Source of the DNA: CAZGKW01 sp964526295
GTDB taxonomy: Bacteria > Planctomycetota > Phycisphaerae > FEN-1346
Length of the DNA stretch: 64,000 bases
Assembly: GCA_964526295.1 (NCBI GenBank)
Contig: CAZGKW010000002.1
Coordinates: 62,001 to 126,000 of the forward strand
Direction of reading: 5' to 3'
Of the stretch, positions 36,856 to 45,086 are shown piece after piece. The notes beneath the pieces were generated by a model. The model ran no database searches. It worked only from the letters and a program-made list of their open reading frames with translations, and was not told where the DNA came from. Numbering within the stretch: position 1 is the stretch's first letter; every line of letters starts with the position of its first letter. The position numbers were made by a program, and so were the translations under genes.

Positions 36856-39108
36856 GTGAGCCGGACCGATGCATCACGCAATTGGCCAGCACGGCCGCTT
36901 CTCCTGGCGATGGCCATCGCAGCCGCCGCGGCGATCGCTGCGGCCGGATGTGACGCCGGCCAACCCGCTTCTCAACCACAGACGCAGGAGCCAACGATGG
37001 ATACTATGGACGAGACGCAGCCGACGCGGGAACCGGCAGGCAAAATGACGAACCGCCTGGCCGACGCGACCAGCCCCTACCTGCTCCAGCATGCCGACAA
37101 TCCCGTGGCGTGGCAGCCCTGGGACGAGCAGGCCCTGGCCCGGGCCCGGCGCGAGGACAAGCCCATCTTCCTCTCGATCGGTTACGCCTCCTGCCACTGG
37201 TGCCACGTCATGGAGCACGAGTCGTTCGAGGACCCGGAGACCGCCGCCTTGCTCAACGAGCACTTCGTCTCGATCAAGGTCGACCGGGAGGAGCGGCCCG
37301 ACCTGGACGAGATCTACATGACCGCGGTTCAGATGATGACGGGCCGCGGCGGATGGCCGCTGAACGTCTTCCTCACGCCCGACCTCGAGCCGTTCTATGG
37401 CGGGACCTACTGGCCGAAGGAGAGTCGCTACGGCATGCCGAGCTTCCGGCGGGTCCTGGAGTCGGTCCTGGCGGCATACCGGGACCGGCGTGAGGAGATC
37501 GAGACGAGCGCCGACCGGATCGCCGGGGCCCTGAAGGAAGCCCGACCGGGGGGCGAAGGCGAGGCCGAGGGGCCCCCCGGACCGGACCTGATCGACCGGG
37601 CCGTGGCGGCCTGGCGAGCGGCTTTCGATGAGACGTGGGGCGGGTTCGGGGCCGCTCCGAAGTTCCCCCCGGCCACGCCCATCCGCCTTCTCCTCCGTCA
37701 CCACCACCACCGCGCCGGCGACGAGTTCCCCCTGACCATGGCTACGCGGACGCTCGACCGGATGGCCTGGGGCGGCATGTACGACCAGGTCGGCGGCGGG
37801 TTCCACCGCTACTCGGTCGACCGGGAGTGGCTGGTGCCCCACTTCGAGAAGATGCTCTATGACAACGCCCTGCTGGCGACGGCCTACCTGGAGGCGTACC
37901 AGGTGACCGATGCCGATCGGTACGCCCGCGTGGCCCGCGAGACGCTCGACTACCTGCTCCGCGACATGGCCGACCCGGCCGGGGGCTTCCACTCCGCCCA
38001 GGACGCCGACACCGAGGGGGAGGAGGGCAAGACCTACGTTTGGACGCCCGACGAGGTCCGGGCCGTCCTTGACTCCGACCAGGCCGAACTGTTCATGGAC
38101 TTCTACGACGTCACCGAGGGAGGCAACTTCGAAGGCGCGAACATCCTCCACGTCACGAAGCCCGTGGACGTCTACGCCAGGATGGTCGACGCCGACCCGG
38201 ACGGGCTCCGCGAGCGCCTCGCGTCCATGCGGCAGAAGATGCTGGCGGCACGCCTGGAGCGGTCCCAGCCGGGCAAGGACGACAAGGTCCTGGCCGACTG
38301 GAACGGCTTGACCCTTTCGGCCCTGGCCCTTGGGTACCAGGTGTTGGAGGAGGAGCGATACCGGGAGGCCGCGGAGCGGGCGGCCGACTTCATCCTCACG
38401 CGGATGCGGGCCGACGACGGCGGCCTGCTCCATGCCTATCGCGACGGCCGGGCCCACACGCCGGCGTTCCAGCACGACTACGCCTGTCTCATCGAGGGCT
38501 TGGTGGACCTGTACGAAGCGACTTTCGACCCCCGGTGGGCCCGCCAGGCCCAGGGGCTCGCCGACCAGATGATCGAGCGGTTCGGCGACCCCGACGCGGG
38601 GGGGTTCTTCTACACGGAGGCTGGCCGGGAAGACGTGCTCGTCCGCCTGAAACGGGCCCACGACGGGGCCGTTCCGTCGGGCAACGGCGTGGCCGCCCAC
38701 GCTCTGGTCCGGCTGGCGAAGCTCACCGGCCGGGACCGGTACGGGAAAGAGGCCGAAGGTGTCCTGAAGGCGTTCCAGTCGACCGCTTCTCAGGCGCCCA
38801 CGGCCATGGCCTCGTACCTCATGACGCTGGACTTCCACCTGGGGCCGGTGCGAGAGGTGGCCGTCCTCGGCCCGGCCGGGCGCGACGACACGGCGGCGCT
38901 GCTGGCGGCCGTACGAAAGCCCTTCCGGCCGCGGACGGTGGTCGCCTGGGCGGACCCGGCCTCGCCCGGCGAGGCCGCCGAGGCGGTGCCGCTCCTTGCG
39001 AACCGGCCGCAGGTCGACGGCAAGGCCGCCGCTTACGTGTGCCAGGACTTCGCCTGCCGGGCGCCCGTCACGTCTCCCGAAGAATTGCGCGACCAGCTGG
39101 CGCGGTAA
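36856..39108 (+). CDS. DUF255 thioredoxin-fold lipoprotein (YyaL/SSP411 family)
   Basis: The 750-residue protein begins with a lipoprotein signal ending AAAAIAAAGC, whose Cys would be lipidated. A thioredoxin-like domain follows (about 65-230), with the conserved NRLADATSPYLLQHADNPVAW (written across two segments) and the CxxC-like YASCHWCHVMEHESFED (Cys113, Cys116). The C-terminal half is a six-hairpin (alpha/alpha) toroid as in N-acylglucosamine 2-epimerases. Most family members are cytoplasmic and lack a lipobox, so envelope location here is unusual. A GTG with GGGGAGGAAA ahead is the start; an internal Met (MTNRLADA) could give a cytoplasmic form. Biochemical role unknown. Confidence 0.88.
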   Translation: MSRTDASRNWPARPLLLAMAIAAAAAIAAAGCDAGQPASQPQTQEPTMDTMDETQPTREPAGKMTNRLADATSPYLLQHADNPVAWQPWDEQALARARREDKPIFLSIGYASCHWCHVMEHESFEDPETAALLNEHFVSIKVDREERPDLDEIYMTAVQMMTGRGGWPLNVFLTPDLEPFYGGTYWPKESRYGMPSFRRVLESVLAAYRDRREEIETSADRIAGALKEARPGGEGEAEGPPGPDLIDRAVAAWRAAFDETWGGFGAAPKFPPATPIRLLLRHHHHRAGDEFPLTMATRTLDRMAWGGMYDQVGGGFHRYSVDREWLVPHFEKMLYDNALLATAYLEAYQVTDADRYARVARETLDYLLRDMADPAGGFHSAQDADTEGEEGKTYVWTPDEVRAVLDSDQAELFMDFYDVTEGGNFEGANILHVTKPVDVYARMVDADPDGLRERLASMRQKMLAARLERSQPGKDDKVLADWNGLTLSALALGYQVLEEERYREAAERAADFILTRMRADDGGLLHAYRDGRAHTPAFQHDYACLIEGLVDLYEATFDPRWARQAQGLADQMIERFGDPDAGGFFYTEAGREDVLVRLKRAHDGAVPSGNGVAAHALVRLAKLTGRDRYGKEAEGVLKAFQSTASQAPTAMASYLMTLDFHLGPVREVAVLGPAGRDDTAALLAAVRKPFRPRTVVAWADPASPGEAAEAVPLLANRPQVDGKAAAYVCQDFACRAPVTSPEELRDQLAR

Positions 39109-39178
39109 AGGTCGCCGCCGTTCACTCGGTGGGCCGTGATCCCCGGCAGACGCCGGGCCGGCCGCTGCCTGGCTCCAC

Positions 39179-39207
39179 TTGAAACGGCTTGGCCCGGGGC
39201 CTAGAAT
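39179..39207 (+). promoter_or_regulatory. Promoter of the flavodiiron gene
   Basis: TTGAAA (39179-39184) and TAGAAT (39202-39207) are 17 bases apart, 40 bases before the ATG. Confidence 0.55.
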
Positions 39208-39246
39208 TAGGGCTGTTTACGGATCAGCAGGGAAAGGTAGCCGTCG

Positions 39247-40464
39247 ATGAGCGCACCGTTTGAAGCCCTCCAGGTTACGGAGAACGTCTACTGGGTCGGA
39301 GCGGTCGATTGGGGCATCCGCGAGTTCCACGGCTACGCGACGCAGCGTGGCACGACGTACAACGCCTTCCTCGTGATGGCGGACAAGGTGGCGCTGATCG
39401 ACACGGTGAAGGCGCCGTATCGGCGGGAGATGATGACGCGGATCGGCTCGGTCGTCGACCCGCAGACGGTCGACCTGATCATCTCCAACCACTCCGAGAT
39501 GGACCACTCGGGCTGTCTTCCGGAGACGATCGCGACGCTGAAGCCGGAGGCCGTGTACGCGTCGAAGAAAGGCGTCGAGGCCCTCGAATCGCACTTCGGT
39601 CTGGGCGACCGCCTCACGCCCGTCGCGACGGGCGAGACCGTCGACCTGGGCAGCGACGAAGTCACGTTCGTCGAGACGCCGATGCTCCACTGGCCGGACA
39701 GCATGGTCTCGTACCTGGCGGGGGAGAAGGTGCTGTTCGCCCAGGATGCGTTCGGCCAGCACCTGGCCTCGGCCCACATGTGGGCCGACGAGGTCCCGCA
39801 GGACGTGCTCGCCTACGAGGCCGCCAAGTACTACGCGAACATCGTCCTGCCGTTTTCGCCGATGGTCGCGAAGACCGTCGAGAAGCTGCGGGAGATGGAC
39901 CTCGACCTGGAAGTCATCGCCCCGGACCACGGGCCGCTCTACCGGAAGGACCTCGACTGGATCGTCGGCCGTTACGCCGAGTGGGCCGAGCAGAAGCCCA
40001 CCCGCAAGGCGGTCGTCGTCTTCGACACGATGTGGCAGAGCGACACGCTGATGGCGAAGGCCGTGGCGGAGGGCCTGGCCGAGGGCGGGGCGACGCCCGT
40101 CAAGGTCATGCCGATGGGCTCGGCCCACCGCAGCGACGTGGCCACCGAGATACTCGAAGCCGGGGTCCTCGTCGCGGGCAGCCCGACCATCAACCAGCAG
40201 ATGTTTCCCACGATGGCCGACGTCCTGTGCTACCTGGCGGGCCTGAAGCGGAAGAACCTCATCGGGGCGGTGTTCGGCAGCTACGGTTGGAGCGGCGGGG
40301 CCGCCCGCAAGCTCCAGGACCGTCTCGCCGAGATGAACGTCGACCTGGTGGCCGACCCCGTCACGGTCCAGTACGTGCCTACCGAGTCCGACCTGGAAGC
40401 CTGCCGCGACCTCGGCCGGCGGGTCGCCGAGGCGAACCTCAAGCGGCTCAGCGGATGGGGGTAG
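39247..40464 (+). CDS. Flavodiiron protein (oxygen/nitric-oxide reductase)
   Basis: The 405-residue protein joins a metallo-beta-lactamase-like domain with the diiron ligands in NHSEMDH (His82, Glu84, Asp86, His87), a distal DAFGQHL Asp and APDHGPLY His, to a flavodoxin domain (VVVFDTMWQSDTLMAKA, from about residue 258). Such A-type proteins reduce O2 to water or NO to N2O with electrons from rubredoxin, protecting anaerobes from oxygen. No rubredoxin is fused or adjacent. The ATG at 39247 is preceded by a weak GGAAAGG. A strong promoter precedes it and it appears monocistronic. Confidence 0.96.
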   Translation: MSAPFEALQVTENVYWVGAVDWGIREFHGYATQRGTTYNAFLVMADKVALIDTVKAPYRREMMTRIGSVVDPQTVDLIISNHSEMDHSGCLPETIATLKPEAVYASKKGVEALESHFGLGDRLTPVATGETVDLGSDEVTFVETPMLHWPDSMVSYLAGEKVLFAQDAFGQHLASAHMWADEVPQDVLAYEAAKYYANIVLPFSPMVAKTVEKLREMDLDLEVIAPDHGPLYRKDLDWIVGRYAEWAEQKPTRKAVVVFDTMWQSDTLMAKAVAEGLAEGGATPVKVMPMGSAHRSDVATEILEAGVLVAGSPTINQQMFPTMADVLCYLAGLKRKNLIGAVFGSYGWSGGAARKLQDRLAEMNVDLVADPVTVQYVPTESDLEACRDLGRRVAEANLKRLSGWG

Positions 40465-40504
40465 CACCGCGTGCCGAGTGGCGCAGGCGGTTGGTGGGCG
40501 AGGC

Positions 40505-41146
40505 CTATTGCTTCGGCAGCAGGATCCGCTTCACCACCTCGCCGAATCGGACGTCGGCCACGGCTTCGTCGATCTGCTTCTCGAGCTCTTCGTAGTCCCG
40601 GACCGGTGGCGGGCCCGAGAGGAGCACTTCGTCGTCGGCATCGGTCCGTGCGAGACCGAGGGCCCCATCCCCCGTGACCGTCACGATCCACCGGCCCTCC
40701 CCGAGCGACCGGTAGACGGCTTTGCCGAAGCGTGTCGCCGGGTCGGTCCAGTCCACGTGCTCCAGCGCCTCGTCGATGAGGACGCCGCGGCTCGGAGGGG
40801 TCTGCGAATCGTACACCCGGCGGATCCAGAGGCGGCCGTCTGCGAGGACGTAGTCGCAGTAGATCTCCTCGGAGGGGTCGAACGGCGTGGCGACCAGGCG
40901 GTCGAGCCCCTCGATGGTTCGGATGGCCACCGAGAGCTTCCCGTCGCGGACGATGAGCTCGGTCGTGGCGGTCTTGCGGACGGCTTGGTTGTAGGTGGCC
41001 CGCAGAGACTCGTAGTTGCGGTGCAGACCCGCCAGGCGGTGGCGATAGATGTCGAGTTCGATCTTGGCCTGGCCCAGACGATAGCCGACCGCGGCGATCG
41101 CGCAGAGCAGCACCACACCGATGGCGAATTCGAGCCGCTTCAGCAT
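40505..41146 (-). CDS. Hypothetical membrane-anchored protein
   Basis: The 213-residue protein has one N-terminal helix (EFAIGVVLLCAIAAVGYRL), a short coiled region (about 28-60, LDIYRHRLAGLHRNYESL) and a beta-rich body containing LSVAIRTIEGLDRLVATPF, LADGRLWIRRVYDSQTP and RWIVTVTGDGALGLAR. I see no catalytic motif and no family I can name. It ends 41 bases from the convergent flavodiiron gene. A minus-strand TTGACT-17-TAAGCC promoter (41219-41191) would drive it. Confidence 0.65.
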   Translation of the reverse strand: MLKRLEFAIGVVLLCAIAAVGYRLGQAKIELDIYRHRLAGLHRNYESLRATYNQAVRKTATTELIVRDGKLSVAIRTIEGLDRLVATPFDPSEEIYCDYVLADGRLWIRRVYDSQTPPSRGVLIDEALEHVDWTDPATRFGKAVYRSLGEGRWIVTVTGDGALGLARTDADDEVLLSGPPPVRDYEELEKQIDEAVADVRFGEVVKRILLPKQ

Positions 41147-41190
41147 GGGGGGGACGTCCCGGGTTCGGTTCGCTCTCGTCGTACTCTATC

Positions 41191-41219
41191 GGCTTATCGG
41201 ACGGGCCGCGGTCAGTCAA
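41191..41219 (-). promoter_or_regulatory. Promoter of the hypothetical gene at 40505-41146
   Basis: On the minus strand TTGACT and TAAGCC are 17 bases apart, about 45 bases before the ATG. The -10 box is weak. Confidence 0.35.
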
Positions 41220-41242
41220 ACTTCGCGGGCACGCGAAAGCGG

Positions 41243-41271
41243 TTGTGCCGCCCCACGGGTTGGCCCATAAT
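41243..41271 (+). promoter_or_regulatory. Promoter of the small exported protein gene
   Basis: TTGTGC (41243-41248) and CATAAT (41266-41271) are 17 bases apart, 70 bases before the ATG at 41341. Confidence 0.4.
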
Positions 41272-41340
41272 CGGTTCGCGCGACAGACCGGGTTTCCGCG
41301 GATGCAGGCGGGGCTTGCCCCCGACGAGACAGGAGCATCA

Positions 41341-41595
41341 ATGTACGCGATGAGCCACGCACCGAAGAGCACGGGCCGTACGATCGGGGCGGCGGCCGCC
41401 GCGCTGGCACTCGCCGTTGTGCTGGCGTCTGTTTCCTCGGCGGTGGCGGCAGGCCGACGGGTTGACGGCCGCAAGAAGGCGCGGCAGTCGCCGTTGCCCG
41501 CCGACCTGGCCCGCGCCTGGGCCGGCCTGCCGGAGCACGTCAAGGCGGCGATCCTGGCACTGAAGGCGTCCGGCGCCGCGAACGTGAACGGTTGA
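41341..41595 (+). CDS. Small exported protein with a WxxLP helix
   Basis: The 84-residue protein has a signal or anchor helix (TIGAAAAALALAVVLASVSSAVAAG) and a short C-terminal helix, RAWAGLPEHVKAAILALKAS. That pattern (Trp, then LPEHVKAAI) recurs at the ends of small planctomycete proteins of unknown role. AGGAG precedes the ATG. It lies between the hypothetical protein and the radical SAM gene; no cotranscription is evident. Size and motif are real; function unknown. Confidence 0.6.
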   Translation: MYAMSHAPKSTGRTIGAAAAALALAVVLASVSSAVAAGRRVDGRKKARQSPLPADLARAWAGLPEHVKAAILALKASGAANVNG

Positions 41596-41772
41596 CACGG
41601 AAGCGTGAAAGTACAGAATCTGCAAGCCGCCGCCAACGTGCTGAGGAAGATGCGGGGGGCGCTTGTGTCTCGGGGGCGCCGGTGGGTATGATCGTGCCAG
41701 AAATGGCCCGCGAAGCGACTCATGTGCCTCTTTTGAGTGAAGGCTAACGGCCCCTGTGAGCGAGCGAGCGCG

Positions 41773-43146
41773 ATGCGGCTGTTTCTGATCAACCCCTCCA
41801 ACCCGCTGGTCAGCATGGTCCACGTCAAGGAGGGCCGCTGGAACCGCTACCGCGTGTGGAAGCCACTCAGCCTGATGGTTCTGGCGGGCCTGACCCCGCC
41901 GGAGTGGGAAACCACCATCCTGGACGAGAACCTCGGCGTGCCGGACTACCCGGCCATGCCCCGGCCGGACCTGGTGGGCATCACCGCTTTCACCTCGCAG
42001 GCCAACCGCGCCTATGAGGTGGCCGCCCACTTTCGGCGCCTGGGCGTGCCCGTGGTCATGGGCGGCATTCACGCCACCATGTGCCTGGACGAGGTCGCCG
42101 GGCGCGTGGACGCGGTCGTCACGGGGGAGGCCGAGGGCGTCTGGGCGAAGGTCCTGGAGGACGCCCGGCGCGGCCGCCTGGAGCGCCGCTACGACGGCGC
42201 CTTGGCCGAGATCAATGCCGTCCCTCCTGCCCGTCACGACCTGACGGCCGCGGGCTACGCCTTCGGAGCCATCCAGACCACGCGCGGCTGCCCGTTGAAC
42301 TGCAGTTTCTGCAGCGTGACGGCTTTCAACGGGGCCCATTACCGCCAGCGGCCGGTTCCCGACGTCGTGCGCGAGTTCCAGTCCATTCGCGAGAAGTACG
42401 TCCTGGTGGTGGACGACAACCTCATCGGCACGCGCCCCGAGCACATCCAGCGCGCCAAGGACCTGTTCCGGGCCATGGCCCGGGCGGGCCTCCGCAAGGA
42501 ATGGATCGGCCAGGTCACCATCAACTTCGCCGACGACGAGGAACTCCTGACGCTGGCGGCGGAGGCCGGGTGCAGGGGCGTGTTCATCGGCTTCGAGTCC
42601 CCCACGCCGGAAGGGCTCCACGAGATCGGCAAGAAATTCAACCTGCTCAAGGGGAGGGATTTCCGGGCCTCCGTGCGGCGGATCCAGCGGCACAACATCC
42701 TCGTCGCCGGCTCCTTCATCATCGGCCTGGACGTGGACGAGCCGGGCATCGGCAGACGCATTGCCGAGGTGGCCCGCCGATACGGCGTGGACAACCTCAA
42801 CGTGCTGTTCCTGACGCCCCTGCCCGGCACGCGCCTGTGGCAGCAGATGGAGGCGGACGGCCGCATCGCCCTCGACCGGTTCCCGAAGGATTGGGACTAC
42901 TACACGCTGACCTTCCCGGTGGCCCGCTACACGCATTTCTCCATGGACGGCGTCATCCGGGAGATGATCACCTGCAACCGCGCCTTCTATTCGCTGCCGC
43001 ACATACTGCGCCGGGTATGGGGCAACCTGTGGCGGGGCCACGCGCCGCTGATCAGCCTGGTGGGCAACCTCTCATACCGGAGCAATTGCCGCAGGGACTG
43101 CCGGGCCTACGCGGACTTCCAGCGCCAACGGGTCGAGTCGCCGTAG
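41773..43146 (+). CDS. B12-binding-domain radical SAM enzyme
   Basis: The 457-residue protein starts with a cobalamin-binding-like domain (MRLFLINPSNP, PDLVGITAFTSQANRAYEVA, VVMGGIHATMCLDEVA) and continues as a radical SAM core with TRGCPLNCSFCSV (Cys173, Cys177, Cys180). BchE/HpnP-type enzymes of this build methylate or cyclise unreactive carbons. The cobalamin His (DxHxxG) is not obvious; its region reads GGIHATM. No ribosome site precedes the ATG at 41773, and an in-frame start at 41737 is possible. Downstream DNA is degenerate and the gene may belong to the same accessory segment. Substrate unknown. Confidence 0.87.
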   Translation: MRLFLINPSNPLVSMVHVKEGRWNRYRVWKPLSLMVLAGLTPPEWETTILDENLGVPDYPAMPRPDLVGITAFTSQANRAYEVAAHFRRLGVPVVMGGIHATMCLDEVAGRVDAVVTGEAEGVWAKVLEDARRGRLERRYDGALAEINAVPPARHDLTAAGYAFGAIQTTRGCPLNCSFCSVTAFNGAHYRQRPVPDVVREFQSIREKYVLVVDDNLIGTRPEHIQRAKDLFRAMARAGLRKEWIGQVTINFADDEELLTLAAEAGCRGVFIGFESPTPEGLHEIGKKFNLLKGRDFRASVRRIQRHNILVAGSFIIGLDVDEPGIGRRIAEVARRYGVDNLNVLFLTPLPGTRLWQQMEADGRIALDRFPKDWDYYTLTFPVARYTHFSMDGVIREMITCNRAFYSLPHILRRVWGNLWRGHAPLISLVGNLSYRSNCRRDCRAYADFQRQRVESP

Positions 43147-43562
43147 CGCAGCGGCCGGTGCCGTGGCGAGGGCTCCATGAGGTGCGCTGCCCGGGTGCAC
43201 ATGCCCTGTTGCGCTCGCTTTGCGCACCGTCTCCGTCGTCCTCGTCGCCGGCCAGGCGAGAAGCGGTCCGAACCGGCTGAACCCGGGGGTGGCATCCGAC
43301 AGCGCCGACGACTCGCGGCCTGTGGCGGCTCAGGTGCAAGGCCTTCGTCGGGCGCGGCGGACGCGAGCACGACCTGGTTCTTGAGTGGCGGCGTCGCGAC
43401 GGCACCTGGGACCGCGAGTGCATCGGTCTGACACCGACGCTCGTCCCCAGCCTGCACGAGTTTCGCATCGCATTGGCCGGCGAAGCGGGACAGGTCCGCG
43501 CCGACGGCCGCATCGACCCCGACCCGTGGGCCGTGGTCGGCGGGCCGATGACGCTCAAGATC

Positions 43563-43665
43563 GGCCTGCCGCCCGACCCGGCCCTGCCGACCGTGGCGAA
43601 GCCGTTCGACGCGGCGGGGTATGACACGGCGTGGTTCGGGAAGTGGCACGTGGACGGCCCGCGGC
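43563..43665 (+). pseudogene. Sulfatase gene fragment
   Basis: The plus-strand frame reads PTVAKPFDAAGYDTAWFGKW then HVDGP, the conserved block of sulfatases that follows the active-site loop (compare the second sulfatase here, AFKEQGYHTAYFGKWHLDG). No CxPxR site, metal-binding N-terminus or C-terminal domain is present around it, and the text turns to nonsense after about residue 30. Upstream in the same frame lies unrelated protein-like text (HEFRIALAGEAGQVRADG). A remnant of a lost gene is the simplest reading. Confidence 0.6.
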
Positions 43666-43704
43666 CCGCTCGCCTGCGGTCTCCTGTTCTGCACTCTCCT
43701 GTTC

Positions 43705-43822
43705 AAGTCTTCGCACGGGGCCCACTTGGGGAAAATCGCCGCCCGCCGCCCTCCCCGAAACGTAACGCAGTGCGACGTCATGCGACCGTATGCCGCACCC
43801 CTTTTTGCACCGCTTTCGGCGC
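43705..43822. repeat. Left inverted repeat flanking the regulator cassette
   Basis: Begins AAGTCTTCGCACGGGGCC (43705-43722) and ends near TTTTTGCACCGCTTTC (to 43817). The right copy at 46402-46516 is its diverged inverse, sharing the 18-base block exactly and the inner GCACCGC(T)TTTTGCACCGC-like end. Read on the minus strand it gives SGAKRGAAYGRM...APCEDL, similar to the right copy's SGAKSGAAYVRI...APCEDL. Confidence 0.6.
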
Positions 43823-43854
43823 AAGAAACGGGCAGCCGCACAGGGCCGCCCGTT
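43821..43854 (-). terminator. Terminator of the PEP-CTERM gene
   Basis: On the minus strand an 11-base stem (AACGGGCGGCC / GGCTGCCCGTT, one G-T pair) with a six-base loop is followed by TTCTTG, 28 bases after the stop codon. Confidence 0.6.
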
Positions 43855-43881
43855 CGGTTCTCGGGATGGTAAGACGCTCGC

Positions 43882-44739
43882 TCAGCGCCGCTTGCGGCGA
43901 AGGACCAGCCCCAGGCCGCCCAGGCCCAGAAGCGCCATCGTCGCCGGCTCGGGAATCACGCTGCCAAAGTCCGTACCGAGGCGGATCTCGTCCACGTAGG
44001 CCTCGTCCGTGTTCTTGTTGCGGGTGTAGACCTCGATCTGGTTGAAGCTCAGGTCACCCGTGGCAAACGAGGCGTGAGTCGCGTCGCCCGCCGTCGGCTC
44101 CGTGGTGCCGGGGTTGACCCACAGGTCCAGCCGGTCTTCGCCGACGGTGTCCGAGAAGGTGGCCTTGGCGACCAGCAAGTACGTCTCGTTTACGACGTTG
44201 TTGATCCCGCCGTTCATCTGCGTACCGGTCGGATCGGTGATCCCACCGCCGCCGATCGCAGTGTCCACCGGATCGCCATCCGAGCTACCGCTGCCTACTC
44301 CGCGGAACGCACCAAAGCCGCCCGACCAAGAACCGTTCTGCGCCAAGCCGATCAAGTGGTAGTCGGCACCCCTCCAGTCGTCCCCTGTGTGGTTGATGAG
44401 GACGCTGAACCACACGTCTTGGCCGGTCGTCCCGTACGTTGCGTCCAAATCACGGCTGGCAGCCCGTTGAACGTCGGTACCGTTGGAGCTGTATTTCCCG
44501 CCGGCGGTCTCACTGATCGTGGAGTGAGACAGTGAGCCCTCGGCAACGGTCGCACCATCGGCGGTCCAGTCGCCGGTGAAGCCGAAATCACTGTTCTGCG
44601 TGTCGCCGGTGTCGCCCTGGCCGTCCAGATTGCCGGTGGCATAGTCGAACGGTTCGTAGGCGATCACGCCTGCCGACGCGCCGCTTGCCAGCGCCGCCAC
44701 CAACAGGGCTGCTACAGCCAATAACGTGCAATGCTTCAT
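43882..44739 (-). CDS. PEP-CTERM exported protein
   Basis: The 285-residue protein has a signal peptide (CTLLAVAALLVAALASGASAG), a beta-rich lectin-like body with Asn/Gly/Asp-rich repeats (about 30-250), and a classic C-terminal sorting tail: IPEPATMALLGLGGLG, hydrophobic helix, then LRRKRR. PEP-CTERM proteins are exported, processed by an exosortase and linked to the envelope or EPS. AAAAGGAG precedes the ATG; the frame extends upstream but the extra 35 residues include charged, signal-unlike text. It is divergent from the XylR-type regulator, which very likely controls it. Confidence 0.9.
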   Translation of the reverse strand: MKHCTLLAVAALLVAALASGASAGVIAYEPFDYATGNLDGQGDTGDTQNSDFGFTGDWTADGATVAEGSLSHSTISETAGGKYSSNGTDVQRAASRDLDATYGTTGQDVWFSVLINHTGDDWRGADYHLIGLAQNGSWSGGFGAFRGVGSGSSDGDPVDTAIGGGGITDPTGTQMNGGINNVVNETYLLVAKATFSDTVGEDRLDLWVNPGTTEPTAGDATHASFATGDLSFNQIEVYTRNKNTDEAYVDEIRLGTDFGSVIPEPATMALLGLGGLGLVLRRKRR

Positions 44740-45086
44740 GGGTTCTCTCCTTTTGCTGATTCGCGACGTGTTCCCGGTCCGGCGGTCGGCCTTTGATGTA
44801 GGCGCGGCGACCCGAACCCCAATTCCCTGCTCGAGATGTGTCATCCTTCTTTTTGTGGCAAGACTTGAACGGGCCGGCAGCCAACGCGGGCCACCCCGCC
44901 TCTACTACATCCGAACTATGCATGACAAAGAGAGGGCCCGCAAGTGCCGTTTTGCGCATGAACTGGTGGCATATTGCGTCCCGAGTGGCCTGCAGGCTCG
45001 ACCGGCCGCTCTTTGCGCAAATTAGGGTGGCGTTTTGCGCAAAAAAGGCCAATACTTCCGGTGGATTCGGCGGAGGAGGCGCCGCC
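44740..45086. promoter_or_regulatory. Control region with TTTGCGCAAA palindromes
   Basis: This 347-base intergenic region between divergent genes has two perfect 10-base palindromes TTTGCGCAAA at 45012-45021 and 45034-45043 (the latter extends to 12, TTTTGCGCAAAA). They are 22 bases apart, about two helical turns. A half-match TTTGCGCATG lies at 44951-44960. They sit just before the regulator's GGAGGAGG ribosome site, as expected for autoregulation and for control of the divergent PEP-CTERM gene. Confidence 0.75.

Larger units (their letters stand above)
43147..43880. other. Degenerate non-coding region with gene scraps
   Basis: This 735-base stretch has no intact gene. In one plus-strand frame, open from about 43281, it carries protein-like text that joins into a sulfatase motif (see 43563-43665). 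It also contains the left inverted repeat and a terminator. The frame mix points to old insertions and deletions. Confidence 0.5.

Noticed and set aside
43177..43624. Short open frames in the degenerate region
   Set aside because: Arg/Pro-rich text without ribosome sites or motifs; only the sulfatase-like block in one frame is convincing.
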